Below, piece after piece: positions 1 through 8,998 of a stretch of 64,000 nt of DNA (the stretch's first letter is position 1; each line of letters begins with the position of its first letter). This DNA comes from Desmonostoc muscorum LEGE 12446 (GTDB lineage: Bacteria; Cyanobacteriota; Cyanobacteriia; Cyanobacteriales; Nostocaceae). The DNA is taken from NCBI RefSeq assembly GCF_015207005.2, contig NZ_JADEXS020000001.1, positions 310,001-374,000 of the forward strand, written 5' to 3'. A program made the translations under genes and the position numbers. Under the pieces are notes generated by a model. It worked only from the letters and a program-made list of their open reading frames with translations. It was not told the DNA's origin and ran no database searches.

Positions 1-161
1 AGTTATAAAAGTAACAAAAGTGGAAAAAGTACGAAAAGTGGGATATTTTGATATGCCCATACTTCTTTTATCCAAAATCTGCTATTGTTAGCTTCAAGTA
101 ATAATTTTCTCTAAAAAAATAACAAATGTGAAAAACGCATTTTCTTTTAATCAATGATTAT
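1..161. other. AT-rich leader of the window, no gene seen
   Basis: No convincing open frame, RNA or repeat is visible. The segment lies directly upstream of a truncated hydrolase reading frame and may contain its decayed 5' part. Confidence 0.4.
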
Positions 162-548
162 TTGACGACTTTACCAGGAACACGAGGACAGTTGCTTTAC
201 AATCAGTCCAATGCCGATGCAAAAGTCATTGAGAAAGACGAAGAACTTACACAGACATTGACAACTGGCGAAGCAGGAACATTTTTTCCAGCTGTTACTT
301 CTGACATCTCGAAAAAAATTCGCGTTCCAGTTTTACTAGTAATTGGACAAAAAGATAATCTTTTTTGCTCTGACAAAATCTGTAGTCGGGAAAATGTGGC
401 AGCATCTGAAGGGCAATTTTTTTCGCCGAAGGCGCAGTTACAGGTCTATATTCAGCGAGATGCAGGACATTCTATTAATCTGCATTTAAATGCATCTGAG
501 TGGTACAAAGTTGCTGGTGAATGGAGCGATCGCTTTGTTGAAAAATAA
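162..548 (+). pseudogene. C-terminal fragment of an alpha/beta hydrolase
   Basis: The frame encodes about 128 residues that look like only the last half of an alpha/beta-hydrolase. It has a strand followed by GQKDNLF, which fits the acid residue region, and DAGHSINLH, which fits the catalytic histidine region. The nucleophile elbow (G-x-S-x-G), oxyanion segment and N-terminal strands are absent, and the only start is a TTG right after an in-frame stop. A complete family member would be about 250-320 residues. I infer a 5'-truncated remnant. A short independent protein is possible but unlikely, because the catalytic serine is missing. Confidence 0.6.
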
Positions 549-733
549 CCAGAAGTAACATGGACAAATAAAATACAAAACTTTTCTTTTCCTAAACAGC
601 GATCGCTTGCCAGTTAATCAACTAAGCGATCGCTTTTATTTCATCTACTTTGTAATTGCTGCTAGAATTGATACTTCACTATGCAAAATTAAAAATCCGA
701 TCGGTTTTAACTGATGACTTGGAAAATTTAACT

Positions 734-2047
734 ATGGAAAAACAACCGATACAAGTAATTGGAGGTGGACTAGCTGGGACAGAAGCAGCTTGGCAAATAG
801 CCCAAGCTGGAGTACCGGTGATTTTATATGAAATGCGTCCAAAGCGCTTCAGTCCTGCTCATCATACAGAACATCTGGCAGAATTAGTGTGTAGTAATTC
901 CTTTGGGGCAATGGCAAGCGATCGCGCTGCTGGATTGTTGCACGAAGAATTACGTCAGCTTGGTTCCATTGTAATTTCTAAAGCTGATGAACACGCCGTT
1001 CCTGCCGGTGGTGCATTAGCGGTAGATCGGGGACAATTTGGCCAAGATTTAACTCAAACTTTATCCAATCATCCTTTAATTGAATTCCGTCGGGGTGAAG
1101 TGCAAGCAATTCCTGAAGGAATTGTGGTTTTAGCAACCGGGCCTTTAACCAGTCCAGATTTAGCAGAAGATTTGCGCCGCTTTACCGGGATGGAATACCT
1201 CAGCTTTTTTGATGCAGCTAGCCCGATTATCGTGGGAGAATCGATTAACCGTGACATTGCCTTTATGGCATCACGTTATGACAAAGGTGAAGCTGCTTAT
1301 CTCAACTGCCCAATGAATAAAGAACAGTATTTGCGGTTTCGAGAAGAACTCTGCAAAGCTGAACAAACAGAACTCAAAGATTTTGAACGAGAAACGGCGA
1401 AATTTTTTGAAGCTTGTCTACCCATTGAAGAACTAGCACAGCGGGGAGAAGACACCATGCGTTTTGGTCCCCTGAAACCAGTGGGTTTATCAGATAGTCG
1501 CACAGCGGAACGTCCTTATGCTGTGGTGCAGTTGCGCCAAGAAGATAAAGCCGGTCAACTTTGGAACATGGTAGGATTCCAAACTAATTTGCGCTGGGGT
1601 GAACAAAAGCGCATATTTCAGCTAATTCCCGGTTTAGAAAAAGCCGAGTTTGTACGGTTGGGAGTCATGCACCGCAACACTTTTATTAATGCTCCTCAGT
1701 TGATGTATCCGACTCTGCAATTTAAGGGGCATCCAACTTTGCTCGCAGCTGGACAGTTAATTGGTACAGAAGGCTACACCGCTGCGGCTGCGGGTGGTTG
1801 CTTAGCGGGAATTAATGCAGCGCGGCTAGCTTTGGGTAAAGAACCATTGGCTTTACCACCAACAACAATGATGGGGGCGCTATTTGAATTTATTAGTTCT
1901 GCTTCACCCAAACACTTCCAACCAATGCCGCCTAATTTTGGGATTTTTCCCGAATTAGGTGTGAAAATCAAAAATAAACAAGAGCGTTATGGACATTATC
2001 GCGATCGCTCTTTAGCTGACTTAACAAACTGGAAAGCTCAGAATTAA
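734..2047 (+). CDS. trmFO: Methylenetetrahydrofolate--tRNA-(uracil-5-)-methyltransferase TrmFO
   Basis: TrmFO is the folate- and FAD-dependent enzyme that makes ribothymidine at position 54 of tRNAs. The N-terminus carries the FAD-binding signature [13 protein letters not shown], followed by the family blocks [14 protein letters not shown] and GGALAVDR. C-terminal blocks such as [12 protein letters not shown] complete a full-length protein of 437 residues. I chose the ATG at 734 because the protein then starts directly before the dinucleotide-binding strand. An upstream in-frame start at 656 would add 26 residues that do not resemble the family. It is a single gene, with a small membrane-protein gene convergent downstream. 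Confidence 0.95.
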   Translation: MEKQPIQVIGGGLAGTEAAWQIAQAGVPVILYEMRPKRFSPAHHTEHLAELVCSNSFGAMASDRAAGLLHEELRQLGSIVISKADEHAVPAGGALAVDRGQFGQDLTQTLSNHPLIEFRRGEVQAIPEGIVVLATGPLTSPDLAEDLRRFTGMEYLSFFDAASPIIVGESINRDIAFMASRYDKGEAAYLNCPMNKEQYLRFREELCKAEQTELKDFERETAKFFEACLPIEELAQRGEDTMRFGPLKPVGLSDSRTAERPYAVVQLRQEDKAGQLWNMVGFQTNLRWGEQKRIFQLIPGLEKAEFVRLGVMHRNTFINAPQLMYPTLQFKGHPTLLAAGQLIGTEGYTAAAAGGCLAGINAARLALGKEPLALPPTTMMGALFEFISSASPKHFQPMPPNFGIFPELGVKIKNKQERYGHYRDRSLADLTNWKAQN

Positions 2048-2121
2048 AGGGCATTAGGAGTGCTGTTAGCGATAGCGGGGCAATGAGCCGCGTGAGGAGT
2101 GAGGAGTTAGGAGTTATTATT

Positions 2122-2169
2122 CTCCCTCATCTCCCTCATCTCCCTCATCCTCCTCATCTCCCTCATCCC
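2122..2169. repeat. Short tandem repeat, 9-bp unit CTCCCTCAT
   Basis: About five copies of CTCCCTCAT, one of them slightly altered, lie between trmFO and the next gene. This is the usual style of short tandemly repeated repetitive sequence in filamentous cyanobacteria. Confidence 0.75.
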
Positions 2170-2175
2170 CACTCC

Positions 2176-2460
2176 CTATTCCCGATTCCCTATTCCATGT
2201 ATGCCTAACCCGGCGATGATACCCCCCAGCAATCCCCAGGTACCATCGGCAAATACATTGATGCGATGAATACAGGTACGATGATAGGCGTACTGTAACT
2301 GTCTATCATTAACTTTTGTCTGCTCTACAAGGTTTTCCACATATTTTTCAGCTTTGATCAGTGCTGCATAATCCAGGTTAAACCAATATGAGGATACTCC
2401 CACCACCGCCAGTCCTGGAAAAACCAAGGTAAGTAAGAAAATTGTTATGCGTGCGTTCAT
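2176..2460 (-). CDS. Small conserved-looking membrane protein, function unknown
   Basis: The 94-residue protein has a hydrophobic N-terminal segment (about residues 5-27) that could be a membrane anchor or uncleaved signal. A charged helical middle follows (around KAEKYVENLVEQTKVNDRQ), and a glycine-rich hydrophobic C-terminal stretch LLGGIIAGLGIHGIG may form a second membrane segment. No family is recognised. It is convergent with trmFO and divergent from the M23 peptidase gene. The coding call rests on the coherent topology and the lack of a competing frame. Confidence 0.6.
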   Translation of the reverse strand: MNARITIFLLTLVFPGLAVVGVSSYWFNLDYAALIKAEKYVENLVEQTKVNDRQLQYAYHRTCIHRINVFADGTWGLLGGIIAGLGIHGIGNRE

Positions 2461-2645
2461 ACACTTAACTAGCTAATACATCTGCTCAATGCTGACATAG
2501 CTAGAATCTTTGTCTAGAAATTGGGATGTCCCCTTGTTTCCCACACTCCCCACTCCCCATTCCCCATTCCCTACAGTAAATTAATCGAATTTTGGGAATA
2601 ATCCTCATAGTGTTTGAAAGCATCGGTTTGGTTGGGCTGCACACT

Positions 2646-3836
2646 ATGAGAGCGCGATTTCTAGAAAAAAAGCAGATTTTTTGGGTTTTATGTGTTGCAT
2701 TTTGCTGTATTTCTTGGGTTTGTTTGGCTTTAATTCCAGTACACGCAAACTCTACACAGTCTATTGATACCCTGCGTCAACAACAGCAACAAATGAACCA
2801 GCAGCATCAGAGTGTGGTTAACGAACGCGATCGCTTAACAAATCTCCAACAAGAGGCGCAAAAGCACCTGACTGGTTTAAACCAAAATCTGCAAACCACA
2901 GATAGCTATATTCAAGAAAGTGAATCACGATTACAACTGGCTACCCAACGTTTGCAAAAGTTGGAAACTGATTTAGCTGTAGCCCAACGTTCCTATGAAA
3001 CTCGTCAAATAGCAACAGTAGCACGATTGCGATATCTCCAGCGATCGCCAGCTAGTCAGGGATGGGCAGTTTTGCTCCAAAGTCAAAATATCAGCGACTT
3101 TATCAGCCGTCGTCATCAGTTGAAGTTAGTTTATCAGGCAGACCAACAAATTTTGCTAAAACTCAACGCCCAAGCAAATTTGATAAATCAGCAAAAAACC
3201 GAAGTAGAGGAACAAAAAAACCAAATTGCTTTGATTCGTGAGCAGCTACTAGCACAAAAAGCCGATTATCAAACCCAGGCCCAATCACAATCAGAATTGA
3301 TTCAACGCCTCAATAGCGATCGCCTCGCTTTGGAAGCAGCCCAAAATCAGCTAGAAAGAGAATCCAAAAATTTGGAAGTCTTAATTCAGCAAAAGGTAGC
3401 ACAAGCAGCCCAAGCAAAAACCAACAGCCGCACAAGCATCATCATTCAGGGAACTGGGATGTTTACCTATCCTAGCGATGCTCCTACTAGCAGTCCCTTT
3501 GGCTGGCGGATGCACCCAGTTCTTGGCTATCGTCGCTTTCACGCAGGTCTGGATTTTGCCGCTAGCTATGGTAGTACAATTCGAGCAGCCGATTCCGGAA
3601 CAGTGATTTTTGCTGGGTGGTATGGTGGTTATGGCAGAGCTGTAATTATCGACCACGGCAAAGGTATTACTACACTCTACGGACATACCAGCGAGTTGTA
3701 TGTTACCGAAGGACAAGCAGTCGAACGAGGACAAGCGATCGCTGCTGTTGGTTCCACAGGTTTATCGACTGGGCCTCACCTCCACTTTGAAGTGCGCCGT
3801 AATGGTTCACCCGTCAATCCCACTGATTATCTTTAA
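2646..3836 (+). CDS. Murein hydrolase activator / M23 peptidase with N-terminal coiled coil (EnvC-like)
   Basis: The protein has a membrane or signal segment (about residues 10-33 from this start), then a long glutamine-rich coiled coil of about 220 residues, then a LytM/M23 domain. The M23 domain has the metal-binding blocks RFHAGLDFA (H-x3-D) and GPHLHFEVR (H-x-H), so the zinc ligands look intact. This layout is that of EnvC/NlpD-type factors acting on septal peptidoglycan. Whether it cleaves peptidoglycan itself or activates an amidase cannot be told from sequence. I chose the ATG at 2646; the upstream in-frame start at 2592 adds 18 residues that do not look like the usual leader. Confidence 0.88.
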   Translation: MRARFLEKKQIFWVLCVAFCCISWVCLALIPVHANSTQSIDTLRQQQQQMNQQHQSVVNERDRLTNLQQEAQKHLTGLNQNLQTTDSYIQESESRLQLATQRLQKLETDLAVAQRSYETRQIATVARLRYLQRSPASQGWAVLLQSQNISDFISRRHQLKLVYQADQQILLKLNAQANLINQQKTEVEEQKNQIALIREQLLAQKADYQTQAQSQSELIQRLNSDRLALEAAQNQLERESKNLEVLIQQKVAQAAQAKTNSRTSIIIQGTGMFTYPSDAPTSSPFGWRMHPVLGYRRFHAGLDFAASYGSTIRAADSGTVIFAGWYGGYGRAVIIDHGKGITTLYGHTSELYVTEGQAVERGQAIAAVGSTGLSTGPHLHFEVRRNGSPVNPTDYL

Positions 3837-3865
3837 TCCGAGAGCAAATGCGATCGCAGCCGTGC

Positions 3866-3871
3866 TATAAT
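3866..3871 (+). promoter_or_regulatory. -10 box of the tRNA-Arg promoter
   Basis: A perfect TATAAT lies 12 bases before the mature 5' end of the tRNA. No good -35 box was seen at the usual spacing. Confidence 0.5.
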
Positions 3872-3883
3872 CTAGGAGAATAA

Positions 3884-3956
3884 GGGCGCGTGGCTCAGTG
3901 GATAGAGCAACAGATTCCGGTTCTGTGGGTCGGGGGTTCAAATCCCTCCGCGCTCG
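3884..3956 (+). tRNA. tRNA-Arg (anticodon CCG)
   Basis: Cloverleaf read by eye: the acceptor arm GGGCGCG pairs with CGCGCTC with one G-U pair, the D arm is GCTC/GAGC, the anticodon stem is ACAGA/TCTGT around loop TTCCGGT, and the T loop is TTCAAAT. The anticodon is CCG, reading arginine codon CGG. CCA is not encoded. The 3' part of the gene is repeated perfectly 4.7 kb downstream, the signature of integration at a tRNA 3' end. Confidence 0.95.
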
Positions 3957-3958
3957 TT
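3911..3958 (+). repeat. attL-like 48-bp direct repeat inside tRNA-Arg
   Basis: Bases 3911-3958, from the anticodon stem to two bases past the tRNA, are identical to 8640-8687. Identity ends sharply on both sides: the flanking bases are A versus C before the repeat and A versus T after it. This is what the two ends of an element integrated by a tyrosine recombinase into a tRNA gene look like. Confidence 0.88.
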
Positions 3959-4626
3959 ACCTTTACAAGACTAACCAGAAAATGGAGAGGTCATTTTCTC
4001 TCAGTTTTCTCTCACGGGATAAAACCAATCTACCCTATGAGACAGAATTGCAACGGATAGATGCAATACAGAACAATTATAATTTAGACTTAGTAATATA
4101 ATTTTTGCTTATAATTAATTTATAAAACCTGTCTCTGATAATTCCTAAGAACTTGCTAGAAAATTCTTAATATAATTTATACCAAACTTGACTTTTTTAA
4201 AATTTTGTGCATCAAGTTAGTTTTACAGTGGTGCTGTCTCTGCGTTAAAATGCTATCACCTATATCTATAGGTATGCACTTTAGTGTGCAAAAAGTTGCA
4301 TACTTTACATACTTCAGTATATTTTCATCCAACTTTTTATGCTTGCTAGGGAATCCAAAGGAAACGGGACTCCAAGTCTTGATTGTTAAAAAATAGCTAG
4401 CTATATAAAGTGAATTAACTTTTAAAAACTATTTAATCAAGGGACTCAAGGGAAATCTTACAGTCATTCAGACCGCAGCGAAGCGAAATGAACCAACGGC
4501 ATTGCGTAATTAGTTATGTTTGCCAAATCAAACACAAGTATTAAATAATACTAAAATTTTACTATCCAATTTTATGCTATGAGTTAGTATGATTTTTTGA
4601 ATAATAAATAAAGCTAAATTTAAATT
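3959..4626. other. Non-coding left part of the island
   Basis: About 670 bases with no convincing gene; the short open frames here lack family signals and good starts. Small palindromic stretches occur, such as ACCTATATCTATAGGT near 4259. The segment probably contains the promoter of the downstream pair. Confidence 0.45.
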
Positions 4627-5754
4627 ATGAATCAACAAATAAAACCAATCCAAAAGATTATCTTTGGTAGTCCTGGCATCGGTAAAAGTTTCAAGATTCG
4701 CTCAATTGCAACAGAATATTTACAAATACATTTTGATTCACAGACTAATACGTTAAAAAATACAATCAAGACTGTATTTCATCCTGAATATACTTATTCC
4801 GATTTTGTAGGAAAACTATTGCCACAAAGTCAAGGTAATTCCATTATATACAAATTTTATTCAGGACACTTCATACGCGCTCTGGGGCTAGCATATAGGG
4901 ATTTACTAAATGGAAAGGGTCAAAATTATCTTTTAGTTATAGATGAACTGAATAGAGGTAATGCTGCTGCAATATTTGGTTCTATATTTCAGTTATTAGA
5001 TAGAGAAAATGATAATTGGTCAACTTATGAAGTTGATTTATCAGACCTTGAATTGATTGGTTTATTTAACTCAATGGGCTATAAAGCACAAGCTTCAACT
5101 GACAGTCCTATACAAATAGATGGCTCTAATTTTGATGTATTTTGTAATATGACTGAACGAGAATTAAAACATCAATCGAATGAAAGCGGATTACGAATAC
5201 TAAAACTATTAAAAAATCGCAAGATAAGTATTCCAAATAATTTATCACTTATTGCTACTATTAATACATCTGATGAATCAATCTATTATTTAGATAGTGC
5301 TTTTAAAAGGCGTTGGGACTGGGAATATTTAGATGCTCCTGCTGAAAAAGATATAAAAGCCAATAAAGTTCTAGAAGAAGTTTCTTCAATAATATTACTA
5401 TTAAATGATAACAAACAATTATATTGGTATAAATTTGTTGTTGGTATTAATGAGTTTATTAAATCGCATTACGAAACTGTTAGAAAAATAGAAGATAAAC
5501 AGATTGGTTGGTGGTTTATTAAAGCAGAAAATGATGTTATTACTCTGCAACAAGTTCAAGACAAATTAATGTTTTACTTATGGGATAGTGTATTTGCTAG
5601 AGATAAAAAACCTTTAATACAATTTCTTTCAGATAAATTAGGAAAAGATATTAAACTGATTACTTATGCTGATTTTGTAGAGCATACTGAACAATTTGTA
5701 CAACATATACATGATAATGTAACTTCTTTATTAACAAAAGACCTAGAGTTTTAG
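4627..5754 (+). CDS. McrB-type AAA+ NTPase subunit of a McrBC-like defence system
   Basis: The AAA+ module starts almost at the N-terminus: Walker A GSPGIGKS at residues 14-21, Walker B LLVIDELNRG with D106-E107, and the McrB-type sensor block ATINTSDES around N213, followed by a basic AFKRRW block that fits the arginine-finger region. The IDELNR and NTSD motifs are the McrB-family marks (McrB has IDEINR and MNTAD), which suggests GTP or ATP use to drive a partner nuclease. At 375 residues it lacks any N-terminal DNA-recognition domain, unlike E. coli McrB. It is separated by 24 bases from the next gene, so it is very likely co-transcribed. No clear Shine-Dalgarno sequence precedes the ATG. 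Confidence 0.85.
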   Translation: MNQQIKPIQKIIFGSPGIGKSFKIRSIATEYLQIHFDSQTNTLKNTIKTVFHPEYTYSDFVGKLLPQSQGNSIIYKFYSGHFIRALGLAYRDLLNGKGQNYLLVIDELNRGNAAAIFGSIFQLLDRENDNWSTYEVDLSDLELIGLFNSMGYKAQASTDSPIQIDGSNFDVFCNMTERELKHQSNESGLRILKLLKNRKISIPNNLSLIATINTSDESIYYLDSAFKRRWDWEYLDAPAEKDIKANKVLEEVSSIILLLNDNKQLYWYKFVVGINEFIKSHYETVRKIEDKQIGWWFIKAENDVITLQQVQDKLMFYLWDSVFARDKKPLIQFLSDKLGKDIKLITYADFVEHTEQFVQHIHDNVTSLLTKDLEF

Positions 5755-5778
5755 CAATTTATTAATGAGGTACGTTTA

Positions 5779-7650
5779 ATGATTTATTTTCAAAATTTAC
5801 AAGTTAGCGTAGATGATAGATACTCTTTTGTCGGTATAAAGAAGCAGAATTCTAAATTAATATTTTATTTGCCTAAAGGATTTGATATCAGTTCATTTAA
5901 TACCTATGAAAGTAAAAAAACCTTATTTTTTAAATTATATAAAATACTTAGAAAATATAAAGAAATTTGTATAGAGAAAGGTTATCTACAATCTAAGCAT
6001 GACATAAAAGCTCAAGATAGAGATGGCGTTATTAAAATTTTAGGTAGTATCCAAAACATTATTTTACCTGATACTAATGAAGAAAATATATATTACTCGA
6101 AATTAAATTCTTTCGATTCTATCTTGAATACTTATGATGAACTTAAAATATTTTCTTTGGTCTATAGATTAGGAATAAATGAAAACATCAACTATAGCCA
6201 ATTACATCGTTTTTTAGACAAAGCAGTTTATCTAAATAATGGAGCAATATATATTGATAAAATAACTTCACATAAGCGAATTATACATTACCATTCTACA
6301 GATATTGTTGCTATGTTTTGTTATATCTTCGTAGAGATAAAGCAACAATTAAATGAAAAAGTCAATAGTGAAGTTGCTGCTTTATCTGAGAGATTTAAAT
6401 ATAAATATATTGATTCTAGCTATGGATTATTTAATGAAGAATCTAGTAGCCAAATTGTGAACATTTTAAAGGATGCACTAGAATTAATCGATAAACATAC
6501 TGCTATTAAAGATTACGATTATTGGTCTTTTTATGAATCTATTGAACTATTTTTATACGGTGATATGTCTAAAACAGATGAGGGAGAAGTCTGGGGCATT
6601 AAAAATTTTTATAGTGTTTGGGAGTCTATGTGTTTGACATATATAGTTAAAAATATAAAACCAGAGTACATCTTACATTTGGATACAAAGTATTTATCAC
6701 ATCACACATTAGCAATAGCCAACAGTAAACCCAAAATAATAAGCTTAAGTGGGGTTTTTACTATGAATAGTAAAAAACTAATACCTGATGCAGTTGTTTA
6801 TTATCACCAATTAGACAATCTTAATGGAAAAATTAACAATACTCTTAATTCAAAAGAAAACTTTGTTTTAACTAAAGACAACTGGGATGATTACGGTTAT
6901 AAAACCAGCTTTACTTGTACAACTATACTTGATAACCAAACGTTAGGTATAGCTTATAAGGGTCAACCCACTAATAAACATACTTTTATAGAATTAGAAA
7001 AAATTTATCCTAAAATAGACAATTCACTGTTGTCAATTAATCATCAATTGCCATCTAATTTTTATTCATTTTGGTCAATCAATGAAGATGAAATAATTAC
7101 CTCGGACAAATTAGCTTTAATGTATCGCCTGAATCACATCTTTTATATAGCTATAAAAAATGGCGTATGTACTCGTGATAGTTTTTGTAATTTTTTATTA
7201 AATACCTTTCAAATTCATATAGAAAATAATGTTTTTAAGACTTCTTTATTTAGAGGTTACGCCTATAATTTTATTCGATATATTAAAAATGGTTTGAGTG
7301 ATGATGAAGGGGATGAAATGGTTTCTATGTTTGAAAATTTTATTCAAAAAATATCTTATTTATGTTTAATAGATGTTAAATATTTACTATCAAACTATTT
7401 ATTAGACCAAAACAATATAAAAGAAATAAAAGATAGAAGTGTTCGTAAACAATTTACTTATGAATACTTGTTACAAGAATTCATTGAAAAAAATAAGCAT
7501 TTTTCAGACATAGAAATCATAAGTAGATTTTGGTTGCCTACTTATAAAAATGATTGTCCACTTGTTGAACCAGCTTCAGGTTTTTTAGATGATTACATTG
7601 GATTGAGAAATTTAAATTTTACAATTATTGCTGATAGTTATGTAGATTAA
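5779..7650 (+). CDS. Large partner of the McrB-like NTPase (McrC/LlaJI-like position), candidate effector
   Basis: The 623-residue protein follows the NTPase gene by 24 bases and is preceded by a GAGG ribosome site. By position it is the McrC-like effector. It has a W-E pair at about residue 282 and a LIPDAVVYY block with P336-D337, which could be the start of a PD-(D/E)xK fold. The expected D/E-x-K is not obvious: the nearest lysine block is GIAYK (K394), with alanine two residues before the lysine. The N-terminal 270 residues resemble nothing I recognise. Codon use is strongly AT-biased. It may be a diverged nuclease, a type II LlaJI-like subunit, or a non-nuclease effector. Confidence 0.65.
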   Translation: MIYFQNLQVSVDDRYSFVGIKKQNSKLIFYLPKGFDISSFNTYESKKTLFFKLYKILRKYKEICIEKGYLQSKHDIKAQDRDGVIKILGSIQNIILPDTNEENIYYSKLNSFDSILNTYDELKIFSLVYRLGINENINYSQLHRFLDKAVYLNNGAIYIDKITSHKRIIHYHSTDIVAMFCYIFVEIKQQLNEKVNSEVAALSERFKYKYIDSSYGLFNEESSSQIVNILKDALELIDKHTAIKDYDYWSFYESIELFLYGDMSKTDEGEVWGIKNFYSVWESMCLTYIVKNIKPEYILHLDTKYLSHHTLAIANSKPKIISLSGVFTMNSKKLIPDAVVYYHQLDNLNGKINNTLNSKENFVLTKDNWDDYGYKTSFTCTTILDNQTLGIAYKGQPTNKHTFIELEKIYPKIDNSLLSINHQLPSNFYSFWSINEDEIITSDKLALMYRLNHIFYIAIKNGVCTRDSFCNFLLNTFQIHIENNVFKTSLFRGYAYNFIRYIKNGLSDDEGDEMVSMFENFIQKISYLCLIDVKYLLSNYLLDQNNIKEIKDRSVRKQFTYEYLLQEFIEKNKHFSDIEIISRFWLPTYKNDCPLVEPASGFLDDYIGLRNLNFTIIADSYVD

Positions 7651-7906
7651 GTTTAATAAAACTAAAAGTCAAGCAAGTATCGAAATAGCTTTTAGACACT
7701 TTGAAAGTTGGAAAATTAATTTTAAGTTGTTAGACTGGCAGAAACTTCAGCAAACTAGGGCAGGTATAGAAGTAACCATTAAGGACATTTTAGATAAACT
7801 ACCAGCAAGTTACTCAGCAGAAGTTTATGATAAAAAATGCTTAGAAGTTTATCAACATATTTATGAGCATTACTTAGGACAGGGAAGTAGTATTTACAAG
7901 ATATAA
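7646..7906 (+). pseudogene. Orphan C-terminal piece resembling type I restriction subunit HsdR
   Basis: An open frame of 86 codons without any ATG overlaps the end of the preceding gene and runs to a TAA at 7904. It reads as a helical C-terminal domain with the blocks AFRHFESWK, VTIKDILDKLP and KKCLEVYQHIYEHYLGQG. From memory these match the extreme C-terminus of type I restriction endonuclease R subunits, which end in KC-x3-YQH-x-Y-x-x-Y type sequence. Only this tail remains. I infer that a type I system was once in the island, or that a junction joined two restriction loci here. The family match needs a search. Confidence 0.55.
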
Positions 7907-7998
7907 AAGTATAAGGACTAAATAACTATCTAGTCCTTTATTACTTAAATAACCTTCCTTAGCGTCTTGAATCCTTGGTCTATAAGTTGATTTTGATA

Positions 7999-8352
7999 CT
8001 AGTTGTAAATTTTCTTCTCTGATTGGGTATTGTCTACTGAATAAAAATTCCTTAGTTCTCTCTTTTCGTCATCTGTCAAAGGTTGGTTTTTTCCTTTGAT
8101 ACGTAATGCAACAATTCTTGTAGGCGGCTCATCTGAATAGAGGTTAGCAGTTGCTGCTAGAGGTACTGCCATCAAAGCAAAAGTAGTCAATATTGGTTTA
8201 TAACTGTACTCTAATCCTTGAATTTGTGGTCTAGCTTCGATTGGTACACCATTATTAATATGTGGCATATTTTCTATAGTATTCGTTTTTACTCTTGACA
8301 CTTTCATCCTGTTAAATTGATGTCTACGTATTAAATATTTTTGTATGTTCAT
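7999..8352 (-). CDS. Small hypothetical protein with one membrane segment
   Basis: The 117-residue frame on the minus strand lies inside the island. After a basic N-terminal 60 residues there is one hydrophobic segment, ILTTFALMAVPLAATANLY, that could be a membrane helix or a late signal peptide, followed by a polar tail with TDDEKRELRNFYS. An internal ATG (KVSRVK start, about residue 16) is a possible alternative start. It is divergent from the next small gene, with about 65 bases between starts. No family is recognised. Confidence 0.45.
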   Translation of the reverse strand: MNIQKYLIRRHQFNRMKVSRVKTNTIENMPHINNGVPIEARPQIQGLEYSYKPILTTFALMAVPLAATANLYSDEPPTRIVALRIKGKNQPLTDDEKRELRNFYSVDNTQSEKKIYN

Positions 8353-8417
8353 GGTTCTTCATAATCCATTTATCTGTGCTATATTTATATTATAGTAGTT
8401 TTTATGTATTACAAGTA

Positions 8418-8612
8418 ATGATTAAGACAATATCGACTGTTAGAAGTATCAGAATGAACAACGATACTATCCAATTATTAAAAAGTGAAAGTGCGCGTTT
8501 AGGCGTTAGCCAGAATGATTTAGTCAGAATTGGAATTAAATCTATTAAGGGTACTGACTTACAGACCTTAAAAGCTGCAAAGGAATTACTTAGTGAAGTC
8601 AGAGAAAACTGA
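8418..8612 (+). CDS. Small putative ribbon-helix-helix-type protein
   Basis: Read from ATG 8418 the protein has 64 residues. The pattern SIRMNNDTIQLLKSESARLG followed by VSQNDLVRIGIKSI looks like a short strand plus two helices of a MetJ/Arc/CopG-type DNA-binding fold. It could be an antitoxin-like or island-encoded regulator; no toxin partner is next to it. The frame could also start further upstream at 8376, but those residues are hydrophobic and unlike the fold. It ends 27 bases before the right tRNA repeat. Confidence 0.5.
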   Translation: MIKTISTVRSIRMNNDTIQLLKSESARLGVSQNDLVRIGIKSIKGTDLQTLKAAKELLSEVREN

Positions 8613-8639
8613 GAAAATGCTAGTTATATCGTTCTTAAC

Positions 8640-8687
8640 CAGATTCCGGTTCTGTGGGTCGGGGGTTCAAATCCCTCCGCGCTCGTT
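8640..8687 (+). repeat. attR-like 48-bp repeat of the tRNA-Arg 3' end
   Basis: An exact copy of bases 3911-3958. It contains the anticodon loop, variable region, T arm and 3' acceptor strand but no D arm or 5' acceptor strand, so it cannot be a tRNA gene. It marks the right end of the island. Confidence 0.88.
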
Positions 8688-8779
8688 TAATGTAGATTGC
8701 CATTTCAAAGGCTGTCAGACTTCTTTCACAACACTAGTAGGGCGTTTGCTCTTTTCTCGTCAAGTTTCAAACTCTTGGG

Positions 8780-8998
8780 GTTGACTTACGTGGCTATGAT
8801 TATTCCCAAGCTGGTGCTTATTCTCTGACAATTTCTACATATCAAATAAAATTTCTGTTCGCTAATATTTCAAATAGTGATGTCAATCTTAATAAGTTAG
8901 GAAATATCGTATTAGATTTTTGGAATTCATTACCTAGTAAATATTGAAATATCGAGTTTAGATGAATTTTTAATCATGCCAAATCATCTGCATGGCAG
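8780..8998 (+). pseudogene. Decayed REP-associated tyrosine transposase (RayT, Y1/HUH family)
   Basis: In one frame, VDLRGYDYSQAGAYSLTI is recognisable as the N-terminal block of RayT/IS200-like transposases (typically RLRGYDYS-x-x-GAYFVTI). That frame stops at 8945. In another frame the HUH block LDEFLIMPNHLHG follows at about 8955-8996, with its two metal-binding histidines. Nothing of the C-terminal catalytic tyrosine region is present; the sequence continues into an unrelated short frame. One frameshift plus a deletion explain the pattern. It lies just outside the right end of the tRNA island. Confidence 0.7.

Larger units (their letters stand above)
3911..8687. mobile_element. Small tRNA-Arg-bounded genomic island with a McrBC-like module
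   Basis: The island is the interval between two perfect 48-bp repeats of the tRNA-Arg 3' end. It is clearly more AT-rich than its surroundings, and I could find no HIP1 octamer in it although HIP1 is frequent on both sides. It carries a McrB-like NTPase, a large partner, a restriction-gene remnant and two small genes. No integrase, relaxase or replication gene is visible, so it is either an immobile remnant or is mobilised in trans. Confidence 0.8.

Noticed and set aside
3898..4396. Short frames right after tRNA-Arg
   Set aside because: The first starts inside the tRNA gene; neither shows any protein-like pattern.
3911..8687. Integrase or excisionase for the tRNA island
   Set aside because: No tyrosine or serine recombinase motif is present in any long frame; the small RHH-like protein is too short and generic to be called an excisionase.
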